Positions 49,902-59,564 of a stretch of 64,000 nt of DNA are shown in pieces (position 1 is the stretch's first letter; each line of letters opens with the position of its first letter). The position numbers and the translations under genes were made by a program. The DNA is taken from positions 1-64,000 of the forward strand of contig JAECUM010003203.1 in assembly GCA_016617855.1 (NCBI GenBank). The letters run 5' to 3'. The notes beneath the pieces were generated by a model that had not been told where the DNA came from, made no database searches, and was given only the letters and a program-made list of their open reading frames with translations. Origin of the DNA: Megalonaias nervosa (taxonomy: Eukaryota > Mollusca > Bivalvia > Unionida > Unionidae).

Positions 49902-52900
49902 CTACTTTGCTAAAAGCAACATCACATTTTTATATCCCAACGCGAATGTATTAATGTCATCAAAACAATATCGTTTATCATCGAAATTACAAAGACCAGA
50001 TTTTATTATGGCATCAGTCTCAATTTTGTGACAGTTTGATTTTATTGCCATCATTTCAACATAACCACCAAACCTGTCTAACGCCGACTTATAATTATCA
50101 AATCCTACTGCCTTACGGACCACATTTCTTTTTATTCCCTTGGCTCGTTTCTTGACCTTAGTATCAGATAATTTTAAGCAATACATTTTTCTACGTAATC
50201 CAATGAATTCCGTTATAATTTTCATTGAAACTTCATCTTTAAACTTTCCTATTACCTTTTTATTGTCATCGCAGTGAAATCCGCTATATGTTGGATAATT
50301 TGACAGATCAAACCGATCCCGGTGTTCATAAAATTCTTTGTAAATATCGTCAGATTCTATCTTGTACATGAGCGAATCAGTGTCAGTGAACAGCAACTCT
50401 GCATCAGGCCACTCAACCTTAACAAAATTGTAATGAAAATCGTACATCAACCATTTCAATATCTCAAGTACTGCCATACCAACATAAACTGGTTTATTCA
50501 ACTTCAAGTTTGTCTTTCTCTTGTGTATCGCGACAAGAGTTTCATAAAAAAATTTTCATACAAACAAAAATTATCAGATGCTACAAGTTTATTACGACGT
50601 TCAGCGTTATTAACATTCTCAATATTGACTCCCTTTTATATTATTTTCCATGGTATTTCCGAAGACGCTATTGTTCATGAGCTTGAAAAAGTTCTTTTCG
50701 AAGTCTGTTGTTGCAGCTGCTCTTCGTCTAGTATTTGAGTCAATATAATTTTTCATCCAACGCTGATTAAACTTTAACACGCGAAGAACTTTACTTAGTA
50801 CCAGACCATGATCAAGTGCCTGTTACAGATTTTTATAGTGCAAAATATATCTCTGTTTGTCAAGAAGATTAGGAACTAGATTTTAACAACTGATTTACCA
50901 CTTGAACTAGATGAGTAATTACGTTGTTGCTCTGATAACAAACTGTAATCGATCAGCATTGACTCAGGACAAAACGGATAATCCTTATGTGCGTCAGGTA
51001 GTTTCACAGGGTAGTCGAGATCAACTTCAACAAAATAACCAATATTATCAGGTACAGTTTTATCGGTTTCTTTGAAAAACTGATCCGGACGTATCCAATG
51101 AAATCCAACATACGGCATCGGCTCAGACATTGCATAACTATAGAGGTTATTGGTGTAAAAATAAACTATGAAAAACGACGGCAATTTCTTATCATAGTTG
51201 CCCATGTACTTGTTAGTCGCGCAAGCATATTTTTTGTTATAATGCTTATTCCTCCTCTGATTCCACGTTCTATGAAACAAAACATGTCAGGATCTGTCAG
51301 CAACTCCAGTTTTATTTTGCTGTGCTTGAGTAATGCGTCCCAACTTAATCCTGGTGCTGAGTAATACCATGCTGGATCAAGTCCGTTGTTATCAGCGCTG
51401 ACATCTCTAAAATTTTCAAATATATCCGTGAGCAACAACACTCTATGATCAGATAGAGGTCATGATAATCACCGAAGGTTTTACAATCAAATTCATTCCA
51501 AATTTGCTGAGCGTAAGCATAGTCGTCATCGCTGATACTTTCAAGATTTATCCTGGAATAAAACTCGTCCCGGTCATGTAAACTTGTTTCATTAAATCTA
51601 TCCCAGTCGTCAAGATGTTCGTATGGAAAGATACCTTTTCTTGTAAGTAAAATTTGCTTTGACACCGAAATGATCAGTCAAATTATCAAACTTTCTACAG
51701 CCTTTCACAAGTTCATCTAATGATGCCGCCATAAACTGAAGACTATCAATAAATCTCAACTTGCCAAGTGTCACAGACATATACTTTTCTGTGTTATTTG
51801 GGATACATTTTATTTTATCGTTGCTATTGATTTTTATTTATTTTATCTTTGTTGCCGAATGCTTCTACGATAATATGAGAATCGTATCCACGGAAATTAT
51901 GAGCAACAACAGGAACATATTCTGGTGCAGTATATTTGAGATTGCATTTGTCATGAGCTGGACCACGATATTTACCTGTAATATGACAATGATCTTTTAC
52001 TCGATCCTGGTCAAGTTCAGACGTTAACTCTTGCTCGCAGATGTGACATGTTTTTGCTGAAGCAAATTCCGTTTCTTGTTTTACAGTAAGCGGTTTCATT
52101 ATCATTGTCCTATCGAGCACATCATGATGGCATCAACATTGCAAATGAGATATTTCAACAACCACGGAGCAGGATTTTCTCCACGATAAAGTTTAACAGG
52201 TTTTGATAAACGTTTATCAACAGCACATACAACTTTGTATGCGACCCCACATGGAATATGTTCTTGTACTTTTCTTGTTGAGGATTTATCAGGGTTATTT
52301 TCTGTTCCTTGCACAGGAAGTAGAATCGACTCAAAATCGTAGTAGATTATAAACGGCACTTTCATCTTGTGTCTGTAGTTCGTAAACTGCAATATATTTT
52401 CATCTTTACCTGGCATAGATATTCGTTGTTCGTTAGAGCAATATCCGAGACGACGATCTAATACCAGCTGCGACTTACAGCCGTGCAAGCATTTGACGCA
52501 AAAATATTTTTTTCCTTTGTGTTTGTTATACTGCCCACCGACTAACCCGTTAAAGTCTTTGATCCACACATGGTGATTTTTATAGAACAGCAAGTTTACT
52601 GTTGTTTGTTTAGATCTCGCGAGATCTGATGTGGCTCGATCTATGATATATCTTGGATAAATTTTTTGTGTATCATCATCTATTCCAAATACATTAATAC
52701 CACCTGGCAAAAGTAACATGCTTTATTTCTCAAATTTTGGAATCTGATACTCAGAAACAGGAAATACAATACCGGAAAAGTTTAGATTGTTAACATGACA
52801 GATGTAATTTAATACTCTGTCGGAGTGTATATCTACCGGGAATAACGCTGATAATATTGCCCATTGAAAGCACTTGTCGTCTTTGTTCTTGACATTGATA

Positions 52901-52971
52901 CAACATTTTGAGTTTGTAAATTTAGTTGGCAGATCGACATATGAGCTACCTTGCAATGGATTATATTTCAT
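49902..52971 (-). pseudogene. protein-primed type B DNA polymerase, broken
   Basis: Would replicate the element by protein priming (DNA_pol_B_2 family). In order on the minus strand: N-terminal block with INVKNKDDKCFQWAIL (near 52880), a cysteine pair YFCVKC (52500), exonuclease I motif YYDFES (near 52345), a CxxC...HCH zinc segment (52050-51970), exonuclease II-like NFRGYDSHI (51880), exonuclease III-like GDYHDLYL (51455), polymerase A-type NLYSYAMS (51130), B-type NNSVFGNT (50660) and C-type FTDTDSLMY (50375). The catalytic DTDS is retained. The reading frame changes at least five times (near 52115, 51830, 51640, 51435, 51275 and 50880 are candidate places) and there are in-frame TAA codons at 52723-52725 and 50823-50825. 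Length is typical for the family. It is likely a recent pseudogene or an error-rich assembly. Confidence 0.88.
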
Positions 52972-53016
52972 AGTGTGAAATAAAATTTCTGTTATTTTAT
53001 CGAATCTCCGTCCCGA

Positions 53017-53202
53017 TCAAGATGTTGTATATTCTTCTATATTTTTCTGTATCTCCTGAAATATATCATCTGACAATGACATTAAATTTGTTCCAATCAA
53101 AACTCGACGGGATAGCGATGTAATGTAAGGATCAGCAAGTTCTTCGAATTGCTGTTGAGATGATTGTATCTGATCAGCTTGCCGATCCAATAATATACTC
53201 AT
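53017..53202 (-). CDS. small Polinton ORF of unknown function
   Basis: 61 codons with an ATG start, immediately upstream of polB on the same strand. It is hydrophilic and helix-prone (SSQQQFEELADPYITSLSRR) and has no recognised domain. It begins 3 bp after the stop of the preceding fragment, so it fits a compact gene block. It might be a separate protein or a detached N-terminal piece of the polymerase. Confidence 0.4.
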   Translation of the reverse strand: MSILLDRQADQIQSSQQQFEELADPYITSLSRRVLIGTNLMSLSDDIFQEIQKNIEEYTTS

Positions 53203-53205
53203 CTT

Positions 53206-53440
53206 TTAAAAACGAACATGAAACTGCACAATAATCTTCAGACCCTTGTGCGTTGCAAGCTCAGATTTTACAGTTGGTTGAAGTAAATGAAACAGATTTG
53301 TAGATGAGAAATTTCTTAGTAAAAGCTGATTATCAAATGTCCAACTGTTGTAAAATCCAGCAAATGCTGTTGCAATTTTTTTTGGGCTGATATTTTGCCA
53401 CGAACAAACTTCGTTTCACGATATCTGCAAGTTTCAACAT
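53206..53440 (-). pseudogene. Polinton ORF fragment of unknown function, frameshifted
   Basis: The frame starts at an ATG (53440), reads MLKLADIVKRSLFVAKY, then continues in another frame (TAFAGFYNSWTFDNQLLLRN, ending in FHVRF and TAA at 53206). The switch lies at an eight-base homopolymer near 53373. No family is recognised. Confidence 0.35.
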
Positions 53441-53521
53441 CATATAATATAGTGTTTTATATTTCTCAAATAGTACGATACGACATTGCCAATTAGATAT
53501 TTGAAAAACGTATAGTATATC

Positions 53522-54358
53522 ATGGCAAAATTATACCAACGACGTATTATCGTAAACGATCTTGCAAGGGTGCCAGGAAATATCCTGGTGTCATCCAAAA
53601 TATAACTTGTTTGCTGGCAATGAACTAGGAGTTATTATTAATCTTAAAACTAAAGCTTTGTTCGGGATTATAACACCAGCTGGTTATAAGATAAAAGTAA
53701 AGTCCAGCGATGATGTAACATACACCGATATGTTTTTACATGAATTTATCTGGACATTGTTCAATGATGATATTCCAGCTGGAATGCAAGTTTATCATGT
53801 CAATGATAACGTCACCGACAATAACACTGTAAATTTGTCTGTGAGAGAGGAGTTTAAACCACATCCGATTTATGATCTTTACGAGGCTAGCAGAGGAGGT
53901 GTTGTCAGAAACATCCGAACAAGAAAAGTTCTTGATCGTGATGGTAACACTGGTTATTTGATGGTCATGCTTAGAGGTAGACAAACTAATCAAATTTTAT
54001 ATTATTCGGATAGGTTTGTGTTTGAAGTTTTTCATAAACTAATCCGAAGTGGTTTAGTTATCGATCATATCAACAGAAATAAAGTTGTTATCGTCTCGAA
54101 AATCTTGATCTTGTTACCTCTAAAAAAAATAACAGGAGAGGAAAAGGAAAGTTTAATTTTAAACAACCTGCCAAACCTGTTACAGCAACTAAGTCTGTCA
54201 CAGGAGAAGAAACATTATTTCAATCAATCTCGTCAGCGGCAAAGTATTTTAACATTAATCCATCATCAATAAAATATGCCGCTGATGGCACCACAAAATC
54301 CGCATACTCAGCAACAACTTTTGATAGAATCTTCTTTCGATATTCGCTTACCGTTTAG
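53522..54358 (+). pseudogene. HNH endonuclease with two NUMOD4/HNH modules
   Basis: A probable homing-type endonuclease. The longest frame (53562-54272) has no ATG at its 5' end; an ATG at 53522 lies in another frame, implying a frame change near 53560. Module 1 has LHEFIWTLFNDDIPAG and VYHVNDN with a following NNTVNL; module 2 starts with a NUMOD4-like YDLYEASRGGVVRN and has VIDHINRNK. The rest of module 2 (ENLDLVTSKKNN) and an HTH-like tail (SAAKYFNINPSSIKYAADG) continue in a different frame to a TAG at 54356-54358. The His residues of both HNH cores are visible. It is the only clear nuclease gene besides the integrase and lies opposite to polB. It may be a selfish gene riding in the element. 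Confidence 0.65.
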
Positions 54359-54613
54359 TATAGCAGCAACATCACTGTTGGTCAGACAGCAGTTGACATA
54401 TTTGTTTAGAGCTTCTCTGTCGTATTAAATCCAAATCTTACCGTATTTCAACAAGCGATCAACTTCGACGTTCTTAAGCAAAATCAGATTATTGTTTTCT
54501 CGTTCTACTTCGAAGTGGGCCATGGCATTAACATCACCACGAAACATGTTTCTTATAGCCTCTTCAAGTTGATATGTCTTTACAACATTAGCTGGAGTAA
54601 CAAACCGTTCCAT
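54308..54613 (-). CDS. unknown Polinton protein A, interrupted by TAA
   Basis: The frame starts at the ATG of 54613 (MERFVTPANVVKTYQLEEAI), meets TAA at 54425-54427 after KIWI, then stays open in the same frame with YDREALNKYVNCCL to a TGA at 54308. The second part resembles the second part of gene B next to it (YDRETVMKWAHCCL). The 3' end overlaps the HNH gene antisense by about 50 bp. A TTCAATTTTGTG motif lies 17 bases before the ATG. No family is recognised. Confidence 0.4.
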
Positions 54614-54630
54614 GTTATTCAACTATTTAA

Positions 54631-54642
54631 CACAAAATTGAA
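54631..54642 (-). promoter_or_regulatory. candidate promoter motif upstream of gene A
   Basis: On the minus strand TTCAATTTTGTG, 17 bases before the ATG at 54613. It matches the motif found before two other minus-strand genes. Confidence 0.35.
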
Positions 54643-54651
54643 CTTTAATGA

Positions 54652-54951
54652 TCACAGATCGATCTTTAGAATATCCCTAAGATTTTCTCGCTTTAAGCAA
54701 CAGTGGGCCCATTTCATGACAGTTTCTCTGTCATATCTGACAAATATTTTTTTTTAAATATCTTTTTCAAGTTCCAATACCTCAGAATCTGTTATCAGTA
54801 CCTCAAAAGCCGAGTAAGGATCATATCCAACGATAAAATTAGCATGCTTGAGGTCTGTTTTTCTATTGCTCATAAAAACTTTAACCGCGTCAAACAGCAG
54901 GTTTAAATTTAAGATTTTAGCTCTGACAATACTCCTTATTTCATCTGGCAT
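54652..54951 (-). CDS. unknown Polinton protein B, paralogue of A
   Basis: Starts at the ATG of 54951 (MPDEIRSIVRAKILNLNLLF), meets TAA at 54754-54756 after LEKDI, and continues in frame through VRYDRETVMKWAHCCLKREN to a TGA near 54652. It shares with gene A the YDRE-x2-x-K(Y/W)-x2-CCL segment and the position of the TAA shortly before it. No domain is recognised. Confidence 0.4.
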
Positions 54952-54984
54952 TTATTACTTTTTATTTGACAAAAGTTTTATGTA

Positions 54985-55381
54985 ATGTCGCTGATAAAAT
55001 ATAACATGTTTCAACGAATAGCTGATCTTCGAGCTGATATTGATCGCGAATCAAATGTCAAACAAAATATTGCTCAGACCGATAGTGGTCTACTGATTAA
55101 TAATGGTGCCTTACACCGGATTGTAGAACATTCACAATGTGATCTTGAAACATATCTCTTTCCTGTACCTGATGATCAACTCGTTGATGAACCTGGTGTT
55201 ATACCTAAACACGAACAAGTTTATGTTTCAGCGCAATCACGATATAATGTCAAATATCATCTTGCCAAAAAGATAAACAAATTTTGATTTTACTGTCACA
55301 GAGCATCATATATTTTGGGATATGCTTAAGCCGTTTATGCGTAATGGACAACTAGAAGTTTATGGTCGTAAAAAAATATAA
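54985..55381 (+). pseudogene. unknown Polinton protein, frameshifted near the end
   Basis: An ATG start (54985) begins a 100-codon frame (IADLRADIDRESN, VEHSQCDLETYLFPVPDDQ, AQSRYNVKYHLAKK) that stops at 55287. A second frame opens at once with DFTVTEHHIFWDMLKPF and ends at a TAA (55379-55381). One indel near 55283 would explain both. It is acidic and soluble, with no recognised domain. It lies divergently next to gene B. Confidence 0.5.
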
Positions 55382-55574
55382 AATTTGATTTTTATTTTTG
55401 CAAAGATTTTAAACTTGTTGACAGATTTAACAGAAGATCGAAGACGATATCTGATATCGTTGTGCAGACCTGTAAAATGTAGGTCTGTTCTTCTAAAATA
55501 CGAGACGATTTACAGCGATCTAATCGGATCGCATTCGATCTAGTCAAAGATCTTTGATTTCACTGATTGGTATC
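55382..55574. other. intergenic DNA before the LTR-like insertion
   Basis: About 190 bp with short GATC-rich motifs (GATCTAATCGGATCGCATTC near 55520). No ORF. Confidence 0.4.
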
Positions 55575-56655
55575 TGTCAGATACTCCCCTCCCAGCTTTG
55601 TTGGGGTGGGTGTTCTGGGGCTTGGTTATCGTTATCTAGAGGTGATCGCCGACTGTGTAATTTGCCCGGAACAAGTAAATATCAATAGAAATTGAGAAAT
55701 TTACAGGTGGAATAGATAAAGACCTGAGCAGGTATATAGAACAGAATAACACGAGCCCCCGCTACAAATAAAGAAAAAATTTTATCAAAATTTCTAACGG
55801 TAAAGTTCATAAACAAAAATAATAATACATTACGATTGAAAGATGCACTTCTTTCTTTTTGAATTAAAGTATTCAACGAATTTTCAAATACAAAGAAATG
55901 ATGATACCAATAGCCGATCTGTTAAGCGATAGAATTTAAATCATCATTTAGATCAAGTGAAATATATCGAAAACATTGCCTTTTACAGTTTCATAACCTG
56001 ATGGTCTTAATTCAGTCCAAATTCCACAGCGACTATCCCTTTTGACTTCCTTGTGCCGGTAAGTCTGGGTCTTTTCCACTTTGACTTCCTGGTGCCGGTA
56101 AGTCTGGGTCTTCTTCACTTTTGACTTCCATTGCCAAATTCACAGGTTGTCTCGCCTCTTTCGTCCCTTCCAACTCTGTGTCCACTTTGAGTTTGTAAAA
56201 CGTAGTACGTAGACGTAGAACGCAGAGCTATCCCGTCCTTGTTTTTCCAAGCTCTTACTTCCAGAACGTGTCTGTCAATTTTTCCAGACAATTGCTTCCC
56301 CTGGATGATTTCTACGAGTGAATTTCTTCTATATTCGACCCAGAGTCCACTACCTTTGTTTTCTCTCGCAGAAAATGGTGTAGACTGATTTCAATTTTGC
56401 TATTTTGCACATTTAAACTGAGAGTTTTCCAGGTGAAACCACGCCCCCCCCCCCTTCACAGCGTGACCAATCTGGAGGAAATACGTTTCCCGCCTGAACT
56501 TGCTGAAACAATGTAGTTCGTCTGACAACCTTGATTACCCAACTGATTCCTGGTAACTTTCAGAAATGACAGTTTTCCATACCGATCAGAATTTGACCCC
56601 TCCTGTTCAGTTTAAACAAACGTAGCCTTAATCAAAAATCGCTAAACTCGTGACA
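55575..56655 (-). mobile_element. LTR-like repeat copy 2, inserted in the Polinton
   Basis: About 1.08 kb between an unknown plus-strand gene and the integrase. It starts TGTCAGATAC and ends CGTGACA, termini of the TGTCA..TGACA kind seen in many LTRs. The part 55623-55765 matches 20337-20490. It holds no Polinton-like coding sequence and a 46-bp tandem duplication at 56039-56125 (GTGCCGGTAAGTCTGGGTCT). No target-site duplication is visible, so the exact ends or the class may be different. Confidence 0.5.
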
Positions 56656-56716
56656 GAGACTGTACCAATCCGTGCATTATGGCAATTTAAACTTGAGCAG
56701 AACTCCATAAATCTAA

Positions 56717-57781
56717 TTAATCGTACACGTATCCAACTAAATGTGTTCTACTGAGATCGACAGAAAAATTTGCTTCATTACAGTATCCAACTGTTAAAAC
56801 TATCACCGTAACCGCGTCATTTAACCAAACTTTTATTTCCACGTTTTTTATCACTCGTTCGATAACAAATATATCTTGTGTTGTTAGTTGAAGCTCTTGC
56901 TCATAAAAACTTCCTATGGCATCTTCATTTGCAAGATCCTTTAGCTTGTATGTTACAGGTATTGTCATGAGAACCTTATCAACGACAAATGCTTCCTCGG
57001 ACCAGTTCGGGGTAAAACCTTTTTCAAATGTTTTATTCGTTAGTGAAATTCTGACACGATCACCAAAGTTAAATTTATGCCTGCCATACATGTTCTCGTT
57101 TGCAAGAATCGGATTTTTATAGCGTCATTTGGTGATATTCCAATTGTTCTGTGTTTAGTTTTATTGTAATCTGTTATCATCGCTGGCAGATCATCAATAT
57201 ATCTGCTGGTGTTGTTTGCTGTAAAATATTTTTAAATCTTTTGTTTAATCGTACGATTAACTCGTTCGATAACGACACTCTTTCCTTCGTTACTGGTAAC
57301 ATATATTTTTATTTTTTTTGTTTCAGAAAGTGCTCGAACCGCTTATTTAAAAAACTCCGATCCATGGTCGGTCCAGATTTTATTTGGTTTTCGCTCCGTC
57401 TTAACAATAATATCTTCCAGCGCATTTGTTATCATCTATCCAGTTTTATTAGGAACAGGAACACTAAACGCGTATTTGCTAACGGCATCAATGACGTTAA
57501 ACAGACACCGTTTGTTATCGTTGTACTGTGCAATATTCTGCATATCTGCGAGATCTATCGCCCAGATATCATCAACTGCGTTTGCAACGACTTTCCGTCG
57601 TAGAAACCTTTTTCTTAGGTCTGTGAAACTCATGCACTATCCGATTTGACGCAAGTTTCTGAGGCACTGTGGATTCTTGCATCCGAGTGCTTTGCATCCC
57701 AACGACAAGTTTATATTTTGCTTCAATGATACCTTGTACTAGTTGTCTGTCAAATCGTTTTCGCATATTATCCGGTTTCAT
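56717..57781 (-). pseudogene. retrovirus-like integrase (rve), broken
   Basis: Would insert the element into the host chromosome. The N-terminal part (57781-57640) reads VVGMQSTRMQ and SNRIVHEFHRP. The DDE core follows in another frame with DDIWAIDLADM (first Asp), KIWTDHGSEF (second Asp) and NEGKSVVIERVNRTIK (Glu). The C-terminal domain (57091-56717) has FNFGDRVRISLTNKTFEKGF and GSFYEQELQL, as in Polinton integrases. Breaks: a frame change at an A-run near 57612, another near 57115, and in-frame TAA at 57343-57345 and 57232-57234. All three catalytic positions are still readable. The ATG is 3 bp after the stop of the PLA2-like gene, so the two were probably co-transcribed. Confidence 0.85.
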
Positions 57782-57784
57782 ATC

Positions 57785-58132
57785 TCATGGTTTGTGAAGT
57801 ATTACCCGATCGCAACCTAGTTTATCGTCGACGTGATCACGGTAACAGATATCATGACGCATTGCAATTGCATCAACTGCATTGTAAGGTTCTTGTCCCG
57901 GTAACAGATTGTCATTTTCATTGAGTTGTTGATCAAGTGGATTCCATGGACCGATATATTTATGTCCTGGCAATGTCCAACCTCCCTTTGGTTTCGGTAA
58001 TTTGCCAATAATTTTATGTATATCCAATCCTGATCCGATGACAGCTCTATGATTGCAACGCTGGCAATAATCAACTATCTTATTTTGTTCAAGGCACAGA
58101 TCTTTTTTCACATCATCGCAATTACATTTCAT
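57785..58132 (-). CDS. phospholipase A2-like protein (parvovirus VP1-type)
   Basis: An intact 115-codon ORF with an ATG start. It contains a Ca-loop-like GHKYIGPWNPLD and the catalytic-type HDICYRDH, the signature of the PLA2 domain of parvovirus VP1 that also occurs in Polintons and adintoviruses. By family knowledge such domains help virions leave endosomes. Two CxxC-like pairs at the N-terminus (CNCDDVKKDLC, YCQRCNH) are extra. It is one of the few unbroken genes in the element. The C-terminus is only about 20 residues after the HD motif, so a second catalytic Asp cannot be assigned. Confidence 0.7.
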   Translation of the reverse strand: MKCNCDDVKKDLCLEQNKIVDYCQRCNHRAVIGSGLDIHKIIGKLPKPKGGWTLPGHKYIGPWNPLDQQLNENDNLLPGQEPYNAVDAIAMRHDICYRDHVDDKLGCDRVILHKP

Positions 58133-58138
58133 TTATTT

Positions 58139-58380
58139 TTAATCGCTGGTTAAAATAACTTTATCGTCGGACCTTATTGTCGAAGTACTAGCACCCTGGG
58201 TGTGCATCGCACAACCAACAGTGATTGTATCACCGGATTTAACTTGTTTAAGAAACATACTCTTTCTCTTACCACATACATCACGGATTCTTTTTAGCAT
58301 TTTCTGTTATTAGCGGTTGTTTCTGTTGTTTCATCGATGTTATTGGTTTTGGTTCTGCATTTGAGACAATATGTTGCCAT
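58139..58380 (-). pseudogene. small zinc-ribbon protein (DUF5679-like), frameshifted
   Basis: The frame starts MATYCLKCRTKTNN at 58380 and stops early at a TAA after RKC. An overlapping frame (MLKRIRDVCGKRKSMFLKQ) continues to a TAA at 58139. The two CxxC pairs expected for this ribbon (YCLKC and VCGKRKS, the second with one Cys visible) are in different frames. Such short proteins are common in Polintons, virophages and large DNA viruses. Function is unknown. Confidence 0.55.
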
Positions 58381-58420
58381 TTTTATACTTGATGTCAGAC
58401 AAAATGAATGTTAAGAACGT

Positions 58421-58867
58421 TTACGACCCAAGTACCGCTTTACTATCATTGCTGATACTTGGAAACGTGTCAAATTGCAGAATAAACTTTAAGAAATTGT
58501 TGTGTTTGGATCCGCTATCGGATCCAGATATTTGTTTGATAGACATAACGCAGTAATAAACAAAGGCTGAAGTTCCGACCGGCTGAAGCTGATTAGAGTT
58601 ATAGTTTATTTGTTTTTACTTTTTTAAGATGTACTACTTGATAACATCACTCGGAGGAAGACCAAACGAATCGAAGTAGTTGTTGTTGTAAAGAGCTACC
58701 CAGTGAGTTCCAGATCCGTCGTTGCAATCTTGTACATTAACAACACAACTTTGATTATCTTTCGGTGATCTATCAGTTAACTCATCTTTTGAAAATACTC
58801 CGATAAATCCGCTGACATCTTTAAGTTTATCAGCAATTTCAAAATTATTTAATGTGGACGATTTCAT
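58421..58867 (-). pseudogene. adenovirus-type cysteine protease, inactive
   Basis: Would mature the virion proteins. One continuous frame of 148 sense or stop codons carries SGFIGVFSKDEL, GTHWVALYNNNYFDSFG (catalytic His region) and NQLQPVGTSAF (Gln region). In-frame TAG (58634-58636) and TAA (58616-58618) split it. The codon expected to hold the catalytic cysteine (58562-58564) reads Phe, and the next position, normally Gly, reads Val. Its ATG overlaps the stop of the upstream pX-like frame (ATGA). Confidence 0.75.
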
Positions 58868-59092
58868 CTTCTGGTTCCCGGTAGCATCAGTCCTCGGCCC
58901 CGACTTCCACGAGCCCGTCTTCGCAATGGGTATACCTGCATTCCGCGTCCTATCCCCAGCAAGTTTGGTAATAAACTTTCTGCTATCCCTGCTAGCAGCG
59001 GACCTATAAATCCGCCCCTGACCGCGTTGCGGTTCGTTCTTGTGGTTCTTCCTTTTTTGTCATAGGAGTTTTCGTGCTGGTGTTGTCGGCAT
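58864..59092 (-). pseudogene. pX-like basic hydrophobic peptide
   Basis: A frame of about 75 codons with RGGFIGPLLAGIAESLLPNL followed by an Arg-rich end (YPLRRRARGSRGRG). This glycine-hydrophobic plus arginine layout resembles the adenovirus core peptide pX found in adintoviruses. The frame lacks an ATG; two ATGs upstream (59092 and near 59063) are in other frames, so it is probably frameshifted. The TGA overlaps the protease ATG. Confidence 0.45.
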
Positions 59093-59110
59093 TGTTATAA
59101 TTATCGATCA

Positions 59111-59122
59111 GATAAAATTGAA
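59111..59122 (-). promoter_or_regulatory. candidate promoter motif, pX-like gene
   Basis: On the minus strand TTCAATTTTATC, 18 bases before the ATG at 59092. The same 12-mer occurs at 59541-59552. Confidence 0.4.
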
Positions 59123-59145
59123 CTGCAATCCATTATAGTAATCTT

Positions 59146-59526
59146 TTAATACCGTCTTCGGATACAGCCTTTTTTTGTCGCTTCTGATATTGCACCTGAT
59201 GCTGCAGCTATAATTAACGTTCCTAGCACAGGTAATATCTTTGCCAATAGTGTTTGTGTTAAAGTAAGTATCGTTGTTCCGATTGATCCTCCAAAGATCG
59301 CTTTCGATCTGGCAAATGCTGTTATTTGTGCCACTGACAGATCGAATACAAAAGGCTTACCTTTTAACAGTTTGCTTATCTGGCGTTGTGTTAGAAGTAA
59401 TTTTGTTGGAACGCGATGCGTTTTAAAATCTATTTTTAATGAAACCGCTTTTCGTTTAGCTATAGCTAATGCTAGTTTTTATATTTGTCCTTGTGACAGG
59501 TTAATATCATGCAAAATATATTTCAT
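59146..59526 (-). pseudogene. small virion-type protein with L(S/T)xxQ repeats
   Basis: The frame from the ATG at 59526 to TAA at 59146 contains repeated L(S/T)xxQ elements (NLSQGQI, LLLTQRQISKLLKG, DLSVAQITAF) and a hydrophobic, glycine/alanine-rich end (GGSIGTTILTLTQTLL, IIAAASGAISEATKKG). This composition is common for a minor structural protein found in Polintons and adintoviruses. An in-frame TAA at 59479-59481, after QGQI, interrupts it. The downstream 62 codons are intact. Confidence 0.5.
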
Positions 59527-59540
59527 TATGGATTCTGATG

Positions 59541-59552
59541 GATAAAATTGAA
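59541..59552 (-). promoter_or_regulatory. candidate promoter motif, LxxxQ protein gene
   Basis: On the minus strand TTCAATTTTATC, 14 bases before the ATG at 59526. It is identical to the motif at 59111-59122. Confidence 0.4.
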
Positions 59553-59564
59553 TGTTCTTAAACA

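Noticed and set aside
50322..50738. 138-codon plus-strand ORF
   Set aside because: Antisense shadow of the DNA polymerase palm domain.
57151..57603. 150-codon plus-strand ORF
   Set aside because: Antisense to the integrase core, whose DDE motifs are visible on the minus strand.
58371..58556. 61-codon plus-strand ORF
   Set aside because: Antisense to the C-terminal part of the protease frame.
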